Position numbers and translations under genes: made by a program. A model generated the notes under the pieces. The model did no database searches. It saw only the letters and a list, made by a program, of their open reading frames with translations, and was not told where the DNA came from. Below, in pieces: positions 24,409 to 36,896 of a stretch of DNA of 64,000 nucleotides. Origin of the DNA: Adineta steineri (lineage: Eukaryota; Rotifera; Eurotatoria; Adinetida; Adinetidae); the NCBI GenBank assembly GCA_905250115.1, contig CAJNOI010000150.1, positions 62,001 to 126,000 on the forward strand, in the 5' to 3' direction. Numbering within the stretch: the first letter of the stretch is position 1; the number at the start of each line of letters is the position of its first letter.

Positions 24409-26375
24409 TTCAACTAAAATAAAAATAAAAATAAAAAAATATATTTTAGTTAAAAAAATGATTCTTTTTGAAATTTAAAATAATAAATAAATAAATAAGT
24501 AAATAAGAAAAAAACTCTTTCATTTCATTAACATCAACAAAATGTAAAGAACGAAAAAAAACTTGAAAGTATCCATTTTTGTTTTTTTTCCTTTACTTTT
24601 ATTTAAAAACGTTTAGAAAAAATGTCGACAATTGCCGATGAATAATCTTACTCGACATTTCTTTTTTCTTTTGTTCAATTATAATAAAACTACTACATAT
24701 ATATATATATATATATATTGATGTCAATAACAACCCGATCTTTTTTTTTTTCTTCTTTCTTTTTATTAAATTTAATTTCATTTATTATTAATTATTTTAC
24801 AAATCAATCAACTAACAAAGAAATTATCGAAAAAAAACAAAATAATATTTTATTTAGAAAAATTTCGTTTGAAATCGAAGAAGATTTTTTATTTCGAAAG
24901 TTAGTTTTATATATTTAAGAATAAATTAACATTATTTATATTCACATTTTTACCAATAAAAACCTCTTCATTCTTTTTCATTCTTAATGTCAAATTTTAT
25001 TTTATTGAAAATAAAAATTTCTTCAAGTCTTTCATAAAGAAATTCTTTCACAATTTTATTTTTATTTTAATAAGAAAAGATTTAGATTTATTGACAATTA
25101 TTTTTTGTTTTTCTCTAAAACTAAATTCCTATTCGATTAGATTCGAATACATCGAATGATTTTCAAGATATTGATTTTATTTATCAATAGTTTCAAACAT
25201 TTTCTCATTTTCTCGTCAAATAGATCATCATGAATATTAGTCAACTGATTTCTCTTGATCAATCGGCGTAGAATTTATATTTGATAGAAATTAAGTTTGA
25301 TTTATTTCAAAGATATTTTTAATAAGATTTACATGAAAAATAAGAAGAGTTGAACAATTTATCTTAATGTCACTCTCAATAATACTTGTTAACAATTCAA
25401 TTAATATAATTCTTTATTTGATTAATTAAAAAGAAAACTAATCAAATGAAATTATTTCATTAATTTATTTCAAATAAAAAGAATTCTTTCTAAATTTACA
25501 AATACAAATAATAATCTCAGGACGATTTAAATAATTTTCTTTTATTCGAGATTTAAATTAGATTTCAATAAAACAATTTGATTTATTTCGATATTTTTTT
25601 TTATATAATAATGAAGATTTGAAAGTTGACAGATGCAACATAATATTGTTTTAACTTCTGTAATATGCGTTTGATTAGTCGTATAGAAAATCGAAGATAT
25701 ATTTAATTAAATAGCATTTGATGCTTTTGAAAATAATCCGTCAATGAACAAAATTATGGCCTTTAATAAGCTTATTATTTGAAAAAGATCATTTTGTACA
25801 ATTATTTCCTATAAAATTAATTTCTATGAAATTAGTCTTTCTTTCATTTTCATAGTTGAATTTGTTGAGTTATTATTTATAGATCTATGACAGTACAATG
25901 AGTTGAAAGAACTGATCTCTGTTTATCCACTTATTTAAACTACATGAAACTCTGCCATAGGACTAGTTATTATCGTATATTTGCTTAAAAGGATATTCTC
26001 AATTTTTATTAAACAATAAAATTCTAAATGGTTGATATGAGTTATTATCAAGGTGCATCAAAGATTTCTCTTTATTTAAGAACTTTTTCAATTCTTCCAT
26101 TCTTCTTTATTCATTTGTTCGTTATCTGATATTTGCAAGTTTTATTCTACATATGTTCTAGCTAATAATAAACTTTTTTTATTTTGATTTTCAGTTAGAT
26201 CTATTAGGTAAAAGATGAATTTAGTATTTTCTATAAATTTTTTTTATTGAAAGAAACAAATACATAAAAACTAGTAAACAAAAAGAAAATGATTCTATTG
26301 ATAGTTCGTTCGATAATGATATAAGAAATATTTAAGATGAATAGTATTAAGCATAGTTATTTGTTGAAGTTTTAA
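24409..26375. other. Spacer with duplication copy A
   Basis: AT-rich with an (AT)n run at about 24697-24718. The segment 24931-25445 is the first copy of a second direct duplication. No gene is supported; short open frames near 24600-24920 are repeat-driven. Confidence 0.5.
24931..25445. repeat. Diverged direct duplication, copy A
   Basis: Related in order and orientation to about 27191-27880. Shared blocks include TTATATTCACATTTTTACCA, TTCTTTTTCATTCTTAAT, ATCATCATGAATATTAG, TTTATTTCAAAGATATT and CTCAATAATACTTGTTAA. The two copies differ by substitutions and by insertions in copy B. Confidence 0.75.
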
Positions 26376-27056
26376 TCATAGCCATATCGTCAATCCACAT
26401 CCATCTGTTTCGAGAAGAATCTTATGTTGTTGATCTCGAATTAATATGGATATATGATTATATAAATTTAAAATTGACTTTTGATGAATATTGAATTGAT
26501 CATTAGTATCATCGATGGGACCACTGTCTCTTCGAAAACAAAACACAAAATCAGTTAGTTTTAGTACTCTCTCTGCAATCAATTGACAATGTTCATCTTC
26601 AAGAATACTTTCAGAATTACGTATCGTTATGCGGAATGACTTTAACAACGGAAGAAATGAAAATATACGTACAAATTTCCAATTAATAGTTGTAAATGTT
26701 TGTGAAAAATTCAAAATAATATGAATAGAACGAAGATTTCGTGTATATATAAAGTCGGTTATTCTTTCAAGACAATCTATTACAATAATACGATCAGCTG
26801 GAATTGTTATAGGAATAGTTGTTTGAATGTCATGATAATAAGAAGATTGATTATTATGTTGAAGAATTTTCGAAGGAACAAAATAAAAGTGAGGTAATGG
26901 TGAAATATTAGCTTGTTCATTTAAAGTCAAAATATTGGGTGGAATAATTATATTAGATGATGAAGGTAATGTATATAGTTTTCTTTTATGATTATATTCA
27001 TGTATAATTGGTATCTGAAATTTTTTTTCAAAAGACCATGGAAGAGTATACCACAT
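26376..27056 (-). pseudogene. C-terminal part of an F-box/LRR-like protein (226 aa)
   Basis: An uninterrupted frame of 226 residues, rich in isoleucine and leucine, with successive LRR-like strands (for example RIIVIDCLERITDFIY, LRSIHIILNF, FLPLLKSFRITI) and a C-terminus ending in a short DGCGLTIWL motif. This fits the C-terminal half of the F-box/LRR-like genes that I associate with bdelloid genomes. There is no F-box at the N-terminus; an in-frame TAG immediately precedes the ATG and also reads as a splice acceptor, so the usual upstream exons are either missing or displaced. A telomere-like hairpin lies 65 bp upstream. It may be a truncated remnant or a short intact gene. Confidence 0.45.
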
Positions 27057-27120
27057 CTAACGACGATCAAATTTATATCGAGATCACTAAAATAATAACA
27101 ATGAAAATAATTTTCATCTT

Positions 27121-27190
27121 GAGGGTGTGGGTGTGTTGCAGGTATGTTTGAAGAAGACACACCCACATCCACACCCACCCACTCACACCA
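27121..27190. repeat. G-rich foldback hairpin 1
   Basis: GAGGGTGTGGGTGTG at the left, a short loop containing TTTGAAGAAG, and ACACCCACATCCACACCCACCC at the right form a strong hairpin. It lies at the left border of duplication copy B. It is one of a family of such elements in this window (see findings). Confidence 0.85.
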
Positions 27191-27880
27191 ATAATTTATA
27201 TTCACATTTTTACCAATAAGAATCTTTTGATTCTTTTTCATTCTTAATCTGAAATTTATTTTAATGAAAATAAAAATCTTTTGAAGTCTTTCGCTGAGGA
27301 ATTTTCTAAAATTATATTTTTATTTTAACAATAAAAGATTAATAAATGTACATTTATCAACAATTATTTTGTTTTTCTCTAACACGAAATTCATATTCGA
27401 TTAAATTGTAATATATAGAATGATTTTCATTAGAAATAATTTAATTCTTTAGTTTACGAAATCAAATTTGATATTGAAATAAAAATATGAAATGATTTAT
27501 TGAAAAAATATTTTATTAAGAATTCTATTCAATCTTTTTTCTATTTAATTTATCAATAGTTTCAAATATTTTTTTTTATTTTCCCTTCGAATAAATCATC
27601 ATGAATATTAGACAATTTACTTCTGTTAATTAATATGAAAAATATTTTTTTAATGATCAATCTTTGTAGAATTTTTATTTGATATAAATTAAGTTTGATA
27701 GTTGGAGATAAAGTTTGAAAATAATTTGATTTATTTCAAAGATATTCTTAATAAGATTTAGAAACAAATAAGAAGAGTTCAATAATTTATCTTAATGTTA
27801 TTCTCAATAATACTTGTTAATAATAAATAATAACAATAAATGAAATCAAATTAATACAATTTTTTATTTCATTTATTAAA
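27191..27880. repeat. Diverged direct duplication, copy B
   Basis: Partner of 24931-25445. It begins immediately after the hairpin at 27121-27190. The rest of the spacer to 28765 is AT-rich, with an imperfect AAGTCAAG/CTTGACTT-rich palindromic patch at about 27970-28075 and a (TA)n run near 28732-28746. Confidence 0.75.
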
Positions 27881-28765
27881 AAGAAAAATAATAATCTTCT
27901 AATAATTTAAATAAATTATCTTTTCCATAGAAATAGTTAATATATTATATGGAAATATATGTGTTGCATAAAGACATGAAGCAAGTCAAATCATTTTTGA
28001 TTTAATCATATCAAGCCAAGTTTGACTTGACTTGACATGACTTGTGGCGTATCTTTAAATATCAAGTGAAGTCAAATACAAAAGTGTATGTCCTATAAAA
28101 ATTTTCTACACTTCACTTTTGATTTCTAATTTGAGAATATAAGAGAAAAATCTAATAGAGAAGAATAATTATTTGTAGAGAGTATAGATGTATGTTGAAA
28201 TGAAAAAAAAACGTTTTGGATTTATAAATAATTCAACAAAATAAAAGAATATATTTTTTGCTTCCAGTTATTGTGAAATGAAGTGAAGAATTTATTTTAA
28301 AAATAAATTTAAATATATAAAACAATCATTTTATAGATATTCGAACAATTTCAATTAAATTGCTATATAATCTTAGTTTATATTGATTATTTTTAGTATA
28401 AGAAAAAACAAAGTTTAAGTAAGTCTCTATGATTGATATCTAGCGAACATTTTTAAATTTCTTATTCGAATGTTGATTATGGACCGTTCTATAATGAATA
28501 TTAGTAATATAAAAATAATTTGGTAGATTTCTTATTAGATGTAATCTCTTATATGATTCTATAAAAGTTGTAAAAGAAAAGAAATAATTTTTTAATATAT
28601 TTGGAAAGGAATAAGAATTGAATGAATTTGACGATATTAAAGAATAAATTAATTTACAATAGTATTGTTATTCAATAAAAATAGTTTAAGAACAAATCCA
28701 AATAAATGAAAATGTTTATTTAAGACAAGCAATATATATATATATAGGGTGTATATTAGTTATTA

Positions 28766-30917
28766 TTATTCTTGTTCTGATGGAGATTGTGGTGGTTTTG
28801 CTAACCATTGTTTCCCATGATTAATTGTTCCAATGACTGAAGAGAAAAGTGAATTTTTAGCTTGTCCAAGTACTTTTGTTGCAGCTCGAGATTTTTCTCC
28901 CATAAATTGTGATGTATCTTCAAATGCTCCTTTTAATTTTCTTCCAGTTTCAGTATCATCAAGAACACTTAAAACATAAATAGATATTAGAAATAAAATA
29001 AGTGTTTGTTAAAAAAAATCTCTTACTGAGAAACACGTAATTTAACATCTGTTACGTTAAGTTGTCCGGCTTGTGGATGTCTTTAGTTAATTTAAATTGA
29101 AAATGAAAGAATAAATAAATAAATAAAATAATAGAAAAACTAACCTTGGAATAATTTGATCAAAATGTGGATAAGGTCCTTTTAATTGCCATAAACGAAA
29201 CGCTTCTGTCATTTGAAATGATTGAACAAATGTCGAATTAAAATCATTCATTGCTTCATCATCTATTTTACAAAATAAAAATCCTTTTTTTTTATTAAGA
29301 AAAAAAAATAAACAAACTAGGTGTTTGAGCAACAGCTAATAATGATAAGAAATAATTTAAAAATAATCGACGAATTTCTTCTTCACTTTTAATACCTTTA
29401 CAATTATAAATATAGAAATTTAATTTAAAAGAAAAAGAAAGAAACGGACCATTATCTGAATCTTCAAATAATTGTGTAAATCTTAAATCAGCAGTTGTTA
29501 ATTGAAGTTGAGTTTTTAATAATGTTGATTGAATTAGAAAATCTTCATCTTGATCATTAATAATAATATCAATATTATTTTGTTGACGAAATAATCCATT
29601 ACTTGCACCAATAACATAAGAATTTACATTGGAATTATTTAATAAATCAAGATTATTTAATGATAAATATGGATGAAGAAGATTATTTTGATTAAATAAT
29701 TGAATTGGAAAATGAAATTGATCTAAATGAGTTAAATCAACGGAATAATTTAATATAATATTTGATGTATTTGTTGTTGTTGTTGCTGTTGTTGGTGTTG
29801 TTGTTAAACGATTAAATGTATCTGTTAATTTACTTGTTATTGATGTTGCACGTTTAATAATATTTGTTTTTGTTGTATCTTGTTCTTGTTCTTGTTGAAT
29901 ATCATTTGATGTTGTTGAGATATCATCTTCATCAATTTTTATTGTCTTTAATTTAATATTATCAAAATCAATTTGTTGTTTTTCATCATTTCGATCAAAA
30001 ACAATATCTTCATTTTCATGTAAATTTATTAATGTTTCAATATTAGATTTTTCTCCAATTAATGTACATTCATTTAAACCATTACAAATTAATTCTATTC
30101 AAACAGATTAAAATAAATAAAGAAAATATTAGAGAAAAAAAGAAGAATTTACAAACCTGGAATTAAAGAGACTAGAGTAAGAATTGTTTTGACTAAATTT
30201 TCAATAGGTGATAACATAAATAAAACTTTTTTTTGTAATAAAATAAGTTTAAAAAGAATAAGTGTTTTTCGTCGATATTGTTTAACGAGATCACGTGCAG
30301 AAAAATATTTTAAATCAAATTCTGGAGGATTTTTATTAATATTATCAACAAATTCTTGAAAAAGATCAGTTTTATTAAAATCTTTTCCTTCAAAATATTT
30401 TTCAGTTATTAATTCAAGTTCTTCACTAACATTTCCATAAAGTGGCTAAAATAACAAAACAAATAGAAAATAATTTCTTTGTTTTTCATTTACTTGACGT
30501 AAAATAAGACAAACACTTTTTTGAATTGAATTTCTTGTTACATCAGCATCTTTATTTATTAAACTCTAAAATAAAAGAAAAATAAAATAAAATAAGAAAT
30601 AAGAAATAAGAATGTTTAATATTAACATGTGCATCAATTTGTCTATATGCTGCAATACCAAATAATGTTTGTTTTGTATTTGATGGAATATGAAAATAAA
30701 TTAAATCTTTATCTCTATTATGTGCTCCATCTGGTAATGCTAATGATGCTATATTTGACCATTGATCATCATGAGGTTCACTTAATAATGGATAACTATA
30801 TTCGATTTGATGACCTTTTTTATGATGAAATCCAACAACAAATAAATGAACAATTAATGTTGAAGAAAAAGAAGAAGAAGAAGAAGAAGAAGAAGAAGAC
30901 TTTTCCTCTGAAAGCAT
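28766..30917 (-). CDS. AVL9: AVL9 homologue (late secretory pathway, DENN-like)
   Basis: Eight exons join in phase to 582 residues: 30627-30917, 30494-30565, 30157-30445, 29450-30094, 29318-29395, 29145-29262, 29027-29080 and 28766-28967. The N-terminal AVL9/DENN module is clear: VVGFHHKKGHQIEYSYP, LALPDGAHN, FGIAAYRQI, RNSIQKSVCLIL and ARDLVKQYRRKTLILFKLIL. After a low-complexity, threonine-rich linker come VIGASNGLFRQQ, LTTADLRFT and, near the end, HPQAGQLNVTDVKLR. Known role in yeast and human: exocytic transport from the Golgi and cell polarity or migration. Human AVL9 has 648 residues; the missing length is mostly linker. A serine run (SSSSSSSSSS) follows the initiator region. A TTTTAG 5 bp before the ATG suggests a 5'-UTR intron. 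Confidence 0.94.
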
Positions 30918-30979
30918 ATCTAAAATGAAATAAAACTTTTTAAAAATGTCAAACAAAACGAGATAATAAAAAAAAGAAT

Positions 30980-31914
30980 TTAATAATAAATTTCAATATC
31001 ATGAATAAGAAAATGTTGTTGTCCAGCTAATGCTTTGGATTTTAAACCAGTTGGATCTCGATAAGATGAAGATAATTTTGAATATGATTCTTCAATAATA
31101 TTACTTTGAGAACAAATAAATAAATCAGCACCACGACCAAATGTTGGACCATAATTTGATGAATTCCATATGGCATATTTTGTATGTGGATCAATTAACG
31201 AATATTTTATTGATGAATTCGATGAAAATGAAAATAAAAATGCATTTTCATCAGATGAAAAATCCAAATAAATATCCTTGACGTGTACGAATAACAGTTA
31301 TTGTTGGACCTTTATTATCACATAAACGATGAAAATCTTTCACATTAAAACCATCTCTTGTTGCTTTATATAATAAATTCCATTGTTCATTTAAACTTTT
31401 AACATTCCAATTTAATAATTTATTCCATTGATTACTATTTAATAATGATCCTTCTTTCTATTCAACATAAAAAATAAATATTTTCTTTTTTTTTTTAAAT
31501 AAATAAAAATTACAGGATAATATAAATAATATTTCTTATTATCAATTGATTGTTTTGATTTGTGAATAATTAAATTAAATTTTGATCGACGTCGTAGAAT
31601 ATCATTTTTATTATATTTATATTGATTTTTAAATGAATATTCAACAAATAATGTTACACTATTAACTTGATCATTGATTGATTTAACAATATTAGAATTG
31701 AAACAATAATTATCATTTAATATTGAACCTGTTGAATTTAATAATATTTCATCTTTATTATCTTTTACTTTATTATACAAATTAGAAATATATGACATAT
31801 TATTTTCATCATCATCATCATCATCATTGTTATTATATACTACAAAATCAAATATTGATTCATTTATTTTAATTAAAATTCAAACTTACATTGTTGATCA
31901 ATATCAATACTCAT
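30980..31914 (-). CDS. TLDc-domain protein with apparent frameshift
   Basis: Exons 31890-31914, 31514-31839 and 30980-31457. The N-terminal part has an aspartate run and no known domain. The third exon is a TLDc domain: WNLLYKATRDGFNVKDFHRL, then GPTITVIRTRQGYLFG, FSSDENAFLFSF, and a C-terminal HFLIHDIEIYY. Proteins with TLDc are linked to oxidative-stress resistance and V-ATPase binding. The frame breaks at about 31261-31267: GYLFG is followed by F-F-I-stop, while the expected continuation G-F-S-S-D-E is in another frame, consistent with a net 2-nt loss (or 1-nt gain). Everything on both sides is well preserved, so this is either a recent null allele or a consensus error in a poly-T run. Its start lies on the far side of AVL9, 62 bp from it at the 3' end. 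Confidence 0.75.
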
Positions 31915-32543
31915 TTGTTAAACAAATTATTTAAGATTTTAAATTCATCATCATCATTCATCAGTTTACCACATTTGTCATTTATTACATTTTATCAACC
32001 AATATTAATACTATTTATATAGATGTCACTCATTTATTTGGAAATAATAACAAATTGTTAAATCTTCCCATGTGCTACGAACCGCATAAAAACCGGCGGT
32101 TAACCGGCGGTATACCGATCGTAGAACTGGGGGGATATCCGCCGGTTAACCACCGGTTTTTAACGGTTATTGGCGGTTTTCCGCGGTTATTCGACGTTTA
32201 TCCGACGGTTTCGTTTTTTTCTATAGAAGTATCCTTTACTTTATTCTACTAACAGATCTTTGATGATTTATTATCCAGCCATATTTTATTTTCATTTTAC
32301 ATAAAAAAATTACAAATGTGAAGTAATAAAACTTACAGGAACGTTAAATAACAATTATTTCATTACAGTTAATTGAATAGACATGTACGCGTACATACAA
32401 AAATAGAAGATATATAAACACGTTCAAGATCTACTACTGTAAGACACACTCAGAGACGACAGAGAAAACAAACAACATTAATAAACACTGAAGAAATTTT
32501 TTCAGTACCACACGATATACATAAAGGCGTACATAAAAGAGTA

Positions 32544-32738
32544 CTAATAAAAAAAGAAAGAGTTATCTTGATAAACAGGATCTTTATTAATCCTATTAGA
32601 ATGTTGAGATTCAGATAGATCATCATCAGAATTTGATAAAGAAGTATAAAGAAGAGCGGAGGCAGTTGCTCGCCTTCTTTGAGTACGGCGCTCTTGTTGA
32701 GTAAGAGTTTCATTCGAATAATGATTGTTAAAAGACAT
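32544..32738 (-). CDS. Short Arg/Ser-rich ORF inside candidate transposon
   Basis: Sixty-four codons with an ATG and balanced composition: an Arg-rich stretch (QQERRTQRRRATAS) followed by LLYTSLSNSDDDLSESQHS. The last residues (DNSFFFY) look like read-through, so the true gene may be spliced into downstream exons that I could not identify. Function unknown; it could be the N-terminal exon of a transposon-encoded protein. Confidence 0.25.
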   Translation of the reverse strand: MSFNNHYSNETLTQQERRTQRRRATASALLYTSLSNSDDDLSESQHSNRINKDPVYQDNSFFFY

Positions 32739-32850
32739 CTAAAATAAAATTAAAAAAAAATATCGAATATTAATCGTTTTATGTTCGAGTAATGATTGTT
32801 AGAAGATATCTAAACTAAAATAAAAAATAGCGAATATTAACACTTTTATA
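32711..32850. repeat. Two-copy tandem repeat, about 70 bp
   Basis: The words TTCGA(A/G)TAATGATTGTTA(A/G)AAGA(C/T)ATCTAAA recur at about 32713 and 32783, followed each time by a similar A-rich and CGAATATTAA segment. The first copy overlaps the start of the ORF at 32544-32738. Confidence 0.65.
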
Positions 32851-33743
32851 CTATCTCGTAAAACAATAAATTCGTCGGTTTTTGATACTCGACATCAGCA
32901 AATCAAACGAGAAATTCTATTAAAATAATATTTGAAAAAAGTTGATTCTATCGATGGATTTCATACCTATCGCATATAAACTGATAATTTCAAAGTAATA
33001 GTTTAGAAAAAAGCTACGATCATAACGGTTGAAATAAAATTACAATATATCGTTTCGATCATCCCATAATCAGAAAAGGGAAACGAAACGAAAACTAACG
33101 GTTTATCATAACAAAGGATTGTACTATCTACCAATCAGAAAATTACTGCAGCGCCACCTAGCGGAATTTCTAAATGCTTCATTTTAGCGAATATTTCTAT
33201 TTTTCATATATTTTGTGATGAGAAAAAATATACTCCTTTGTGTTAGACCTCATCTAATTACCCTAATTACTCTAATTAACATGTTAATCGATAAAACCGC
33301 ATTATATTTTATATCCGCCGGCCAACCGCGGTATATCGCCGGTTTTAGCAAAACCGCCGGAAACCGGCGGTATCTACTAAAAAGTGACGACATGGGTTCT
33401 CTTCTCTTATGATTATTTTCTATGATTCTATCGAATAATATTCACATGGTGATGATTTCAAGTGAATTAATCAAATATAAAAAAGTGAGTGAGATGCATT
33501 GATGATAAGAGTTTTGAACTATTATTTACAGTATAGATCAATAGAATAAATAAAATAACAAACTAAAGAGTTGTTAAATTAGTTTTATGGTATGGAATAA
33601 TGCCTGAGTTATTCGATTTTATTTTATTTTAAACATAAAAATTCATGTGATACAGATCACCGGACAAAAAAAAGAAAAAAGAAAAAAAAATTGTTATGTT
33701 AATAATGGAATAAACTAAAAAAGAATGTACTAAAAAATGTAAT

Positions 33744-35358
33744 TTAAGAACATGAATATTTTTCACATAACGCACGTTCGTTAAATTTTCCTAAAGAATT
33801 TAATGTAAATATAATTACTGCACCAGTAAAAGCTCCAGCTTGTGTTAATAAACCATACCAAAAAAGACCTCGATGACCTGATGTTTCATTAAAATAATTT
33901 CCAAGAGCAATTCGTTCATAATAAAATATTAAATAAACAAGTACCCACATTACTGCCTGAAGAGAAAGAAAATATTATCCAACTGATTTTTTTTTATTAT
34001 TCAAATTTGACTTACAACAATATATTTTCCCATTGCTTCATCAACAAAAGGTGAACATGGTGATCTCCATGCTTTTAAAATGAAAATGAAAATGAAAATA
34101 AAGATTCTGTTATTAATTTGAAATAATAAAATATGTACCTGTAATAAATATATAAGAAAAAGCTAGAGTACCAGATATTGTTGATAGAATAATTCCAATT
34201 TTTGATACTTGAAATAATTGTGGACGGAGTGTTGATATTAATGATACTAATGGATAACAACATTGACATAAAATAAGAACATAATGAAAAGTTGATGCAC
34301 CATATGGATTAAGTGAATATGAATTAATCGATGGAATACATCCAATTAAAAGAATACTTGTCCATAAAATAATTAATAAATAGATTATTGTTTCCATTGA
34401 AAATCTTTCTTCATTATTATCATTTGGACTTTTAACAATAACATCATTATTATTCACAGTTAAAAGGGAATCTTGAGCATTTTCTCCTGCAATTATCTGT
34501 TCAGCTTGACTTTTTTTTTGATTTTTTTCTTGTGGTTGAGTTCTCCAAAGTAATAGAAATGCAATAAATGAGATACACATAATTATACTAAGACAAATTA
34601 AATAAACTTGAACAGAAAATCTTGCTGGAAAATGTTGTTCAATCATTATTGAATGATTTGTTGGTGATGGAATACATTTAGCTTCTTGACCAACACCCTA
34701 ATTTCATTTCATTTTATTAAGTAGAATTAAGAAGAGAAAGAGAAAAAAGAAATTTTACTTGTAAAAGTCCAAGTATAGCTGGAATTAATGATGATAAAGA
34801 TTCTCCAGCAAAATAAATATTTAACCATTTTTTATGAAATCGATTAACAAAAGGAAGATATGTAACTGATGATGTACAATTAACTAATGCAAGAAAAAAT
34901 CCAAGTACTAATAAATATAATGAACGAGTTGTTCCAAGAAAAAAAACTTGTTTAAACCAAGTAAATGAAAGGATTATTGGAACTGTTATTCCAACAAGAA
35001 ATATTACACATATTGATGGAACTTCATAAGCTGACGATTCACCACCAATTAAATGACGTATCAATGCGATTATTAATGGACCTACATTTGCTATATTACT
35101 TGCCATTCCTAATTGAGGAGATAAACCCCATCCTTCGGATAGTTCAGGAATTAATAATGGTAATTCAATCCATATCCCATTTAAATTAAGCCATGTTCCA
35201 ATACCAAATAATCTATTTCAAAATTTGAATTTGATCAAATTTAAAAAGAAATAAAAGCAAACTTACATAAACAAAACATAACCAAAAATTTTCTTGGACT
35301 TGGACTTGGATTGTTTCTCTTCAGTTATAATAACAACTTGTTTTTTATTGTCTTCCAT
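33744..35358 (-). CDS. SLC52A: Riboflavin transporter (SLC52 family)
   Basis: Five exons join in phase to 457 residues: 35267-35358, 34759-35212, 34139-34697, 34016-34071 and 33744-33956; animal SLC52 proteins have about 450-470. Signatures: LFGIGTWLNLNGIWIELPLL in the first helices, then SSVTYLPFVNRF, FAGESLSSLIPAILGLLQGV and, in the second half, the many-helix domain ending in a short cytoplasmic tail. Eleven membrane segments are expected. Family role: riboflavin uptake across the plasma membrane. The large loop between helices 5 and 6 is short and polar (QEAKCIPSPTNHS). The N-terminus is basic and hydrophilic with no signal peptide, as usual. No defects are seen. Confidence 0.93.
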
Positions 35359-36896
35359 TTCTTTTCTTTTTTGCTTTTTTAATAAACAAAATGAATATAA
35401 AAACAAGAAGATAGAGAAATATTTGTTCTTTTTCGTTTTATATCATGTAGAATAAATAAAAAAATGTTCTTACAAACAGATCAAGGTCTTCACTCTTCAA
35501 CGTGAAACAATGTTGGCATTAGAAAATATTCCTATTCCTATTGGCTATCTTAAAATATCCACTCAAATAATCACACACATGAATACAATACCGTTTAGTT
35601 TTAACGGTTTTTTTATTCTTCAAACCGCGTGAATATATCATAAACGTATCTTCGATAAGAAAACCATCTAACACATTCACTATTCAAATCTATACGAAAC
35701 GAAACGAAAAAAACAAACGAAATTAATATATTTCATCATTATTGTTTTCGTATTTGAGACAAAAACAACAAGATTAACTTGATTATTATTTGATAAACAA
35801 AGTTATATTATCTAATTGATCAAAATAAATAGAGAATAATTATTATGAAATATATCTAGATGTCGTATAATAACATCAAATATTCAAGAATTTTATTCTA
35901 TAAAGAAATAAATATCTTTCTAATATCTATTAAACTAGAATTAATAAAAAATAGAAGGAAATCTAATTAAGAAATTATTTCTATAAATATTCATTAAGAT
36001 ACGTCAAAATAATTAACAAGAAAATGTAATTATTGTTCATATGGAAATATATATTTTCATCAATATTCAAAATTCAGATTTTATGTCGAGAGAAATTACA
36101 ATGAAAATCTAAGTCAAGTGAAATGACACATTATTCGTTAATTATTCAAAATATAAAATCAAAAAAGATTATCATACTCACATATTTCAAGTGCTCTCTT
36201 TCTCACCTGTATAAAACAAAAAATTTCTTTTTATTCACTCAAAATCTAAGTGCTACCAATTTGTTGAGTATATTATTATTATTTGAATTTGAATTCTATT
36301 GAAAAATGAAATCTCTCAGAGATTATTTGTCGTCATAAGTAATACTTAAAAAACATCTAATAGTTACAAAATAAACATATTTCGTTAAAATTTGTTCTAG
36401 ATGTCGTGTGACAACATTACATAATTACAAAATTAGATCAAATTTTTCGAATTGATTAATAAGATTTATCTGTCAATTTAAAAATTTAAAAAGAAAATTA
36501 AATAAATAAATTATCCGAAGTAAAACTAGATTAATAATAATAAGAAGAAGAAGAAAAATATGTAATTATTATGTAAAAGATAAAATATCTATTGAAATGA
36601 AATAAATTTCTTATTGTTCAACATTAGATTTTATTTGAAATAAAAAAATAAATAAATAAAATAATTCTCTATTTAATTCATTGTTTATAATTGTCTAATT
36701 GGTATGAAATATTTGTATTGATCAATGAATAAAATAACCGATACGGTTCAATGATCACATTAGAAATAAGATTTATTCATCCATTTGACTTTTCGAATTT
36801 TGTCTCATTTAGATCAATAAAAGGGATTAGTTTCGTCTTCTTTTTTTGTTGTGAAAAGAAACTTTGATTTTCTAATAGTTTTTATTTGGAAATAAT
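35359..36896. other. AT-rich spacer between divergent genes
   Basis: Separates SLC52 (minus) from the condensation-domain gene (plus) and so must contain both promoters. No reading frame, repeat or motif stands out. Confidence 0.5.

Larger units (their letters stand above)
32067..33396. mobile_element. Candidate 1.33-kb DNA transposon with CCGG-rich ends
   Basis: The ends CCCATGT (32067-32073) and ACATGGG (33390-33396) are inverted copies. Directly inside each lies a GC-rich patch made of ACCGGCGGT/ACCGCCGGT words: 32090-32215 on the left and 33310-33372 on the right, conspicuous in this AT-rich background. Target-site duplication is not obvious. Inside are a minus-strand open frame (32544-32738, MSFNNHYSNETLTQQERRTQ at its start, then an Arg-rich and a Ser/Asp-rich patch) and a roughly 70-bp tandem duplication at about 32711-32850. 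No transposase motif is recognised, so it may be non-autonomous. Confidence 0.5.
31915..33743. other. Spacer holding a candidate DNA transposon
   Basis: Most of this stretch is the 1.33-kb element at 32067-33396, described separately. The remainder (33397-33743) is AT-rich and should contain the SLC52 3' UTR. Confidence 0.5.
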
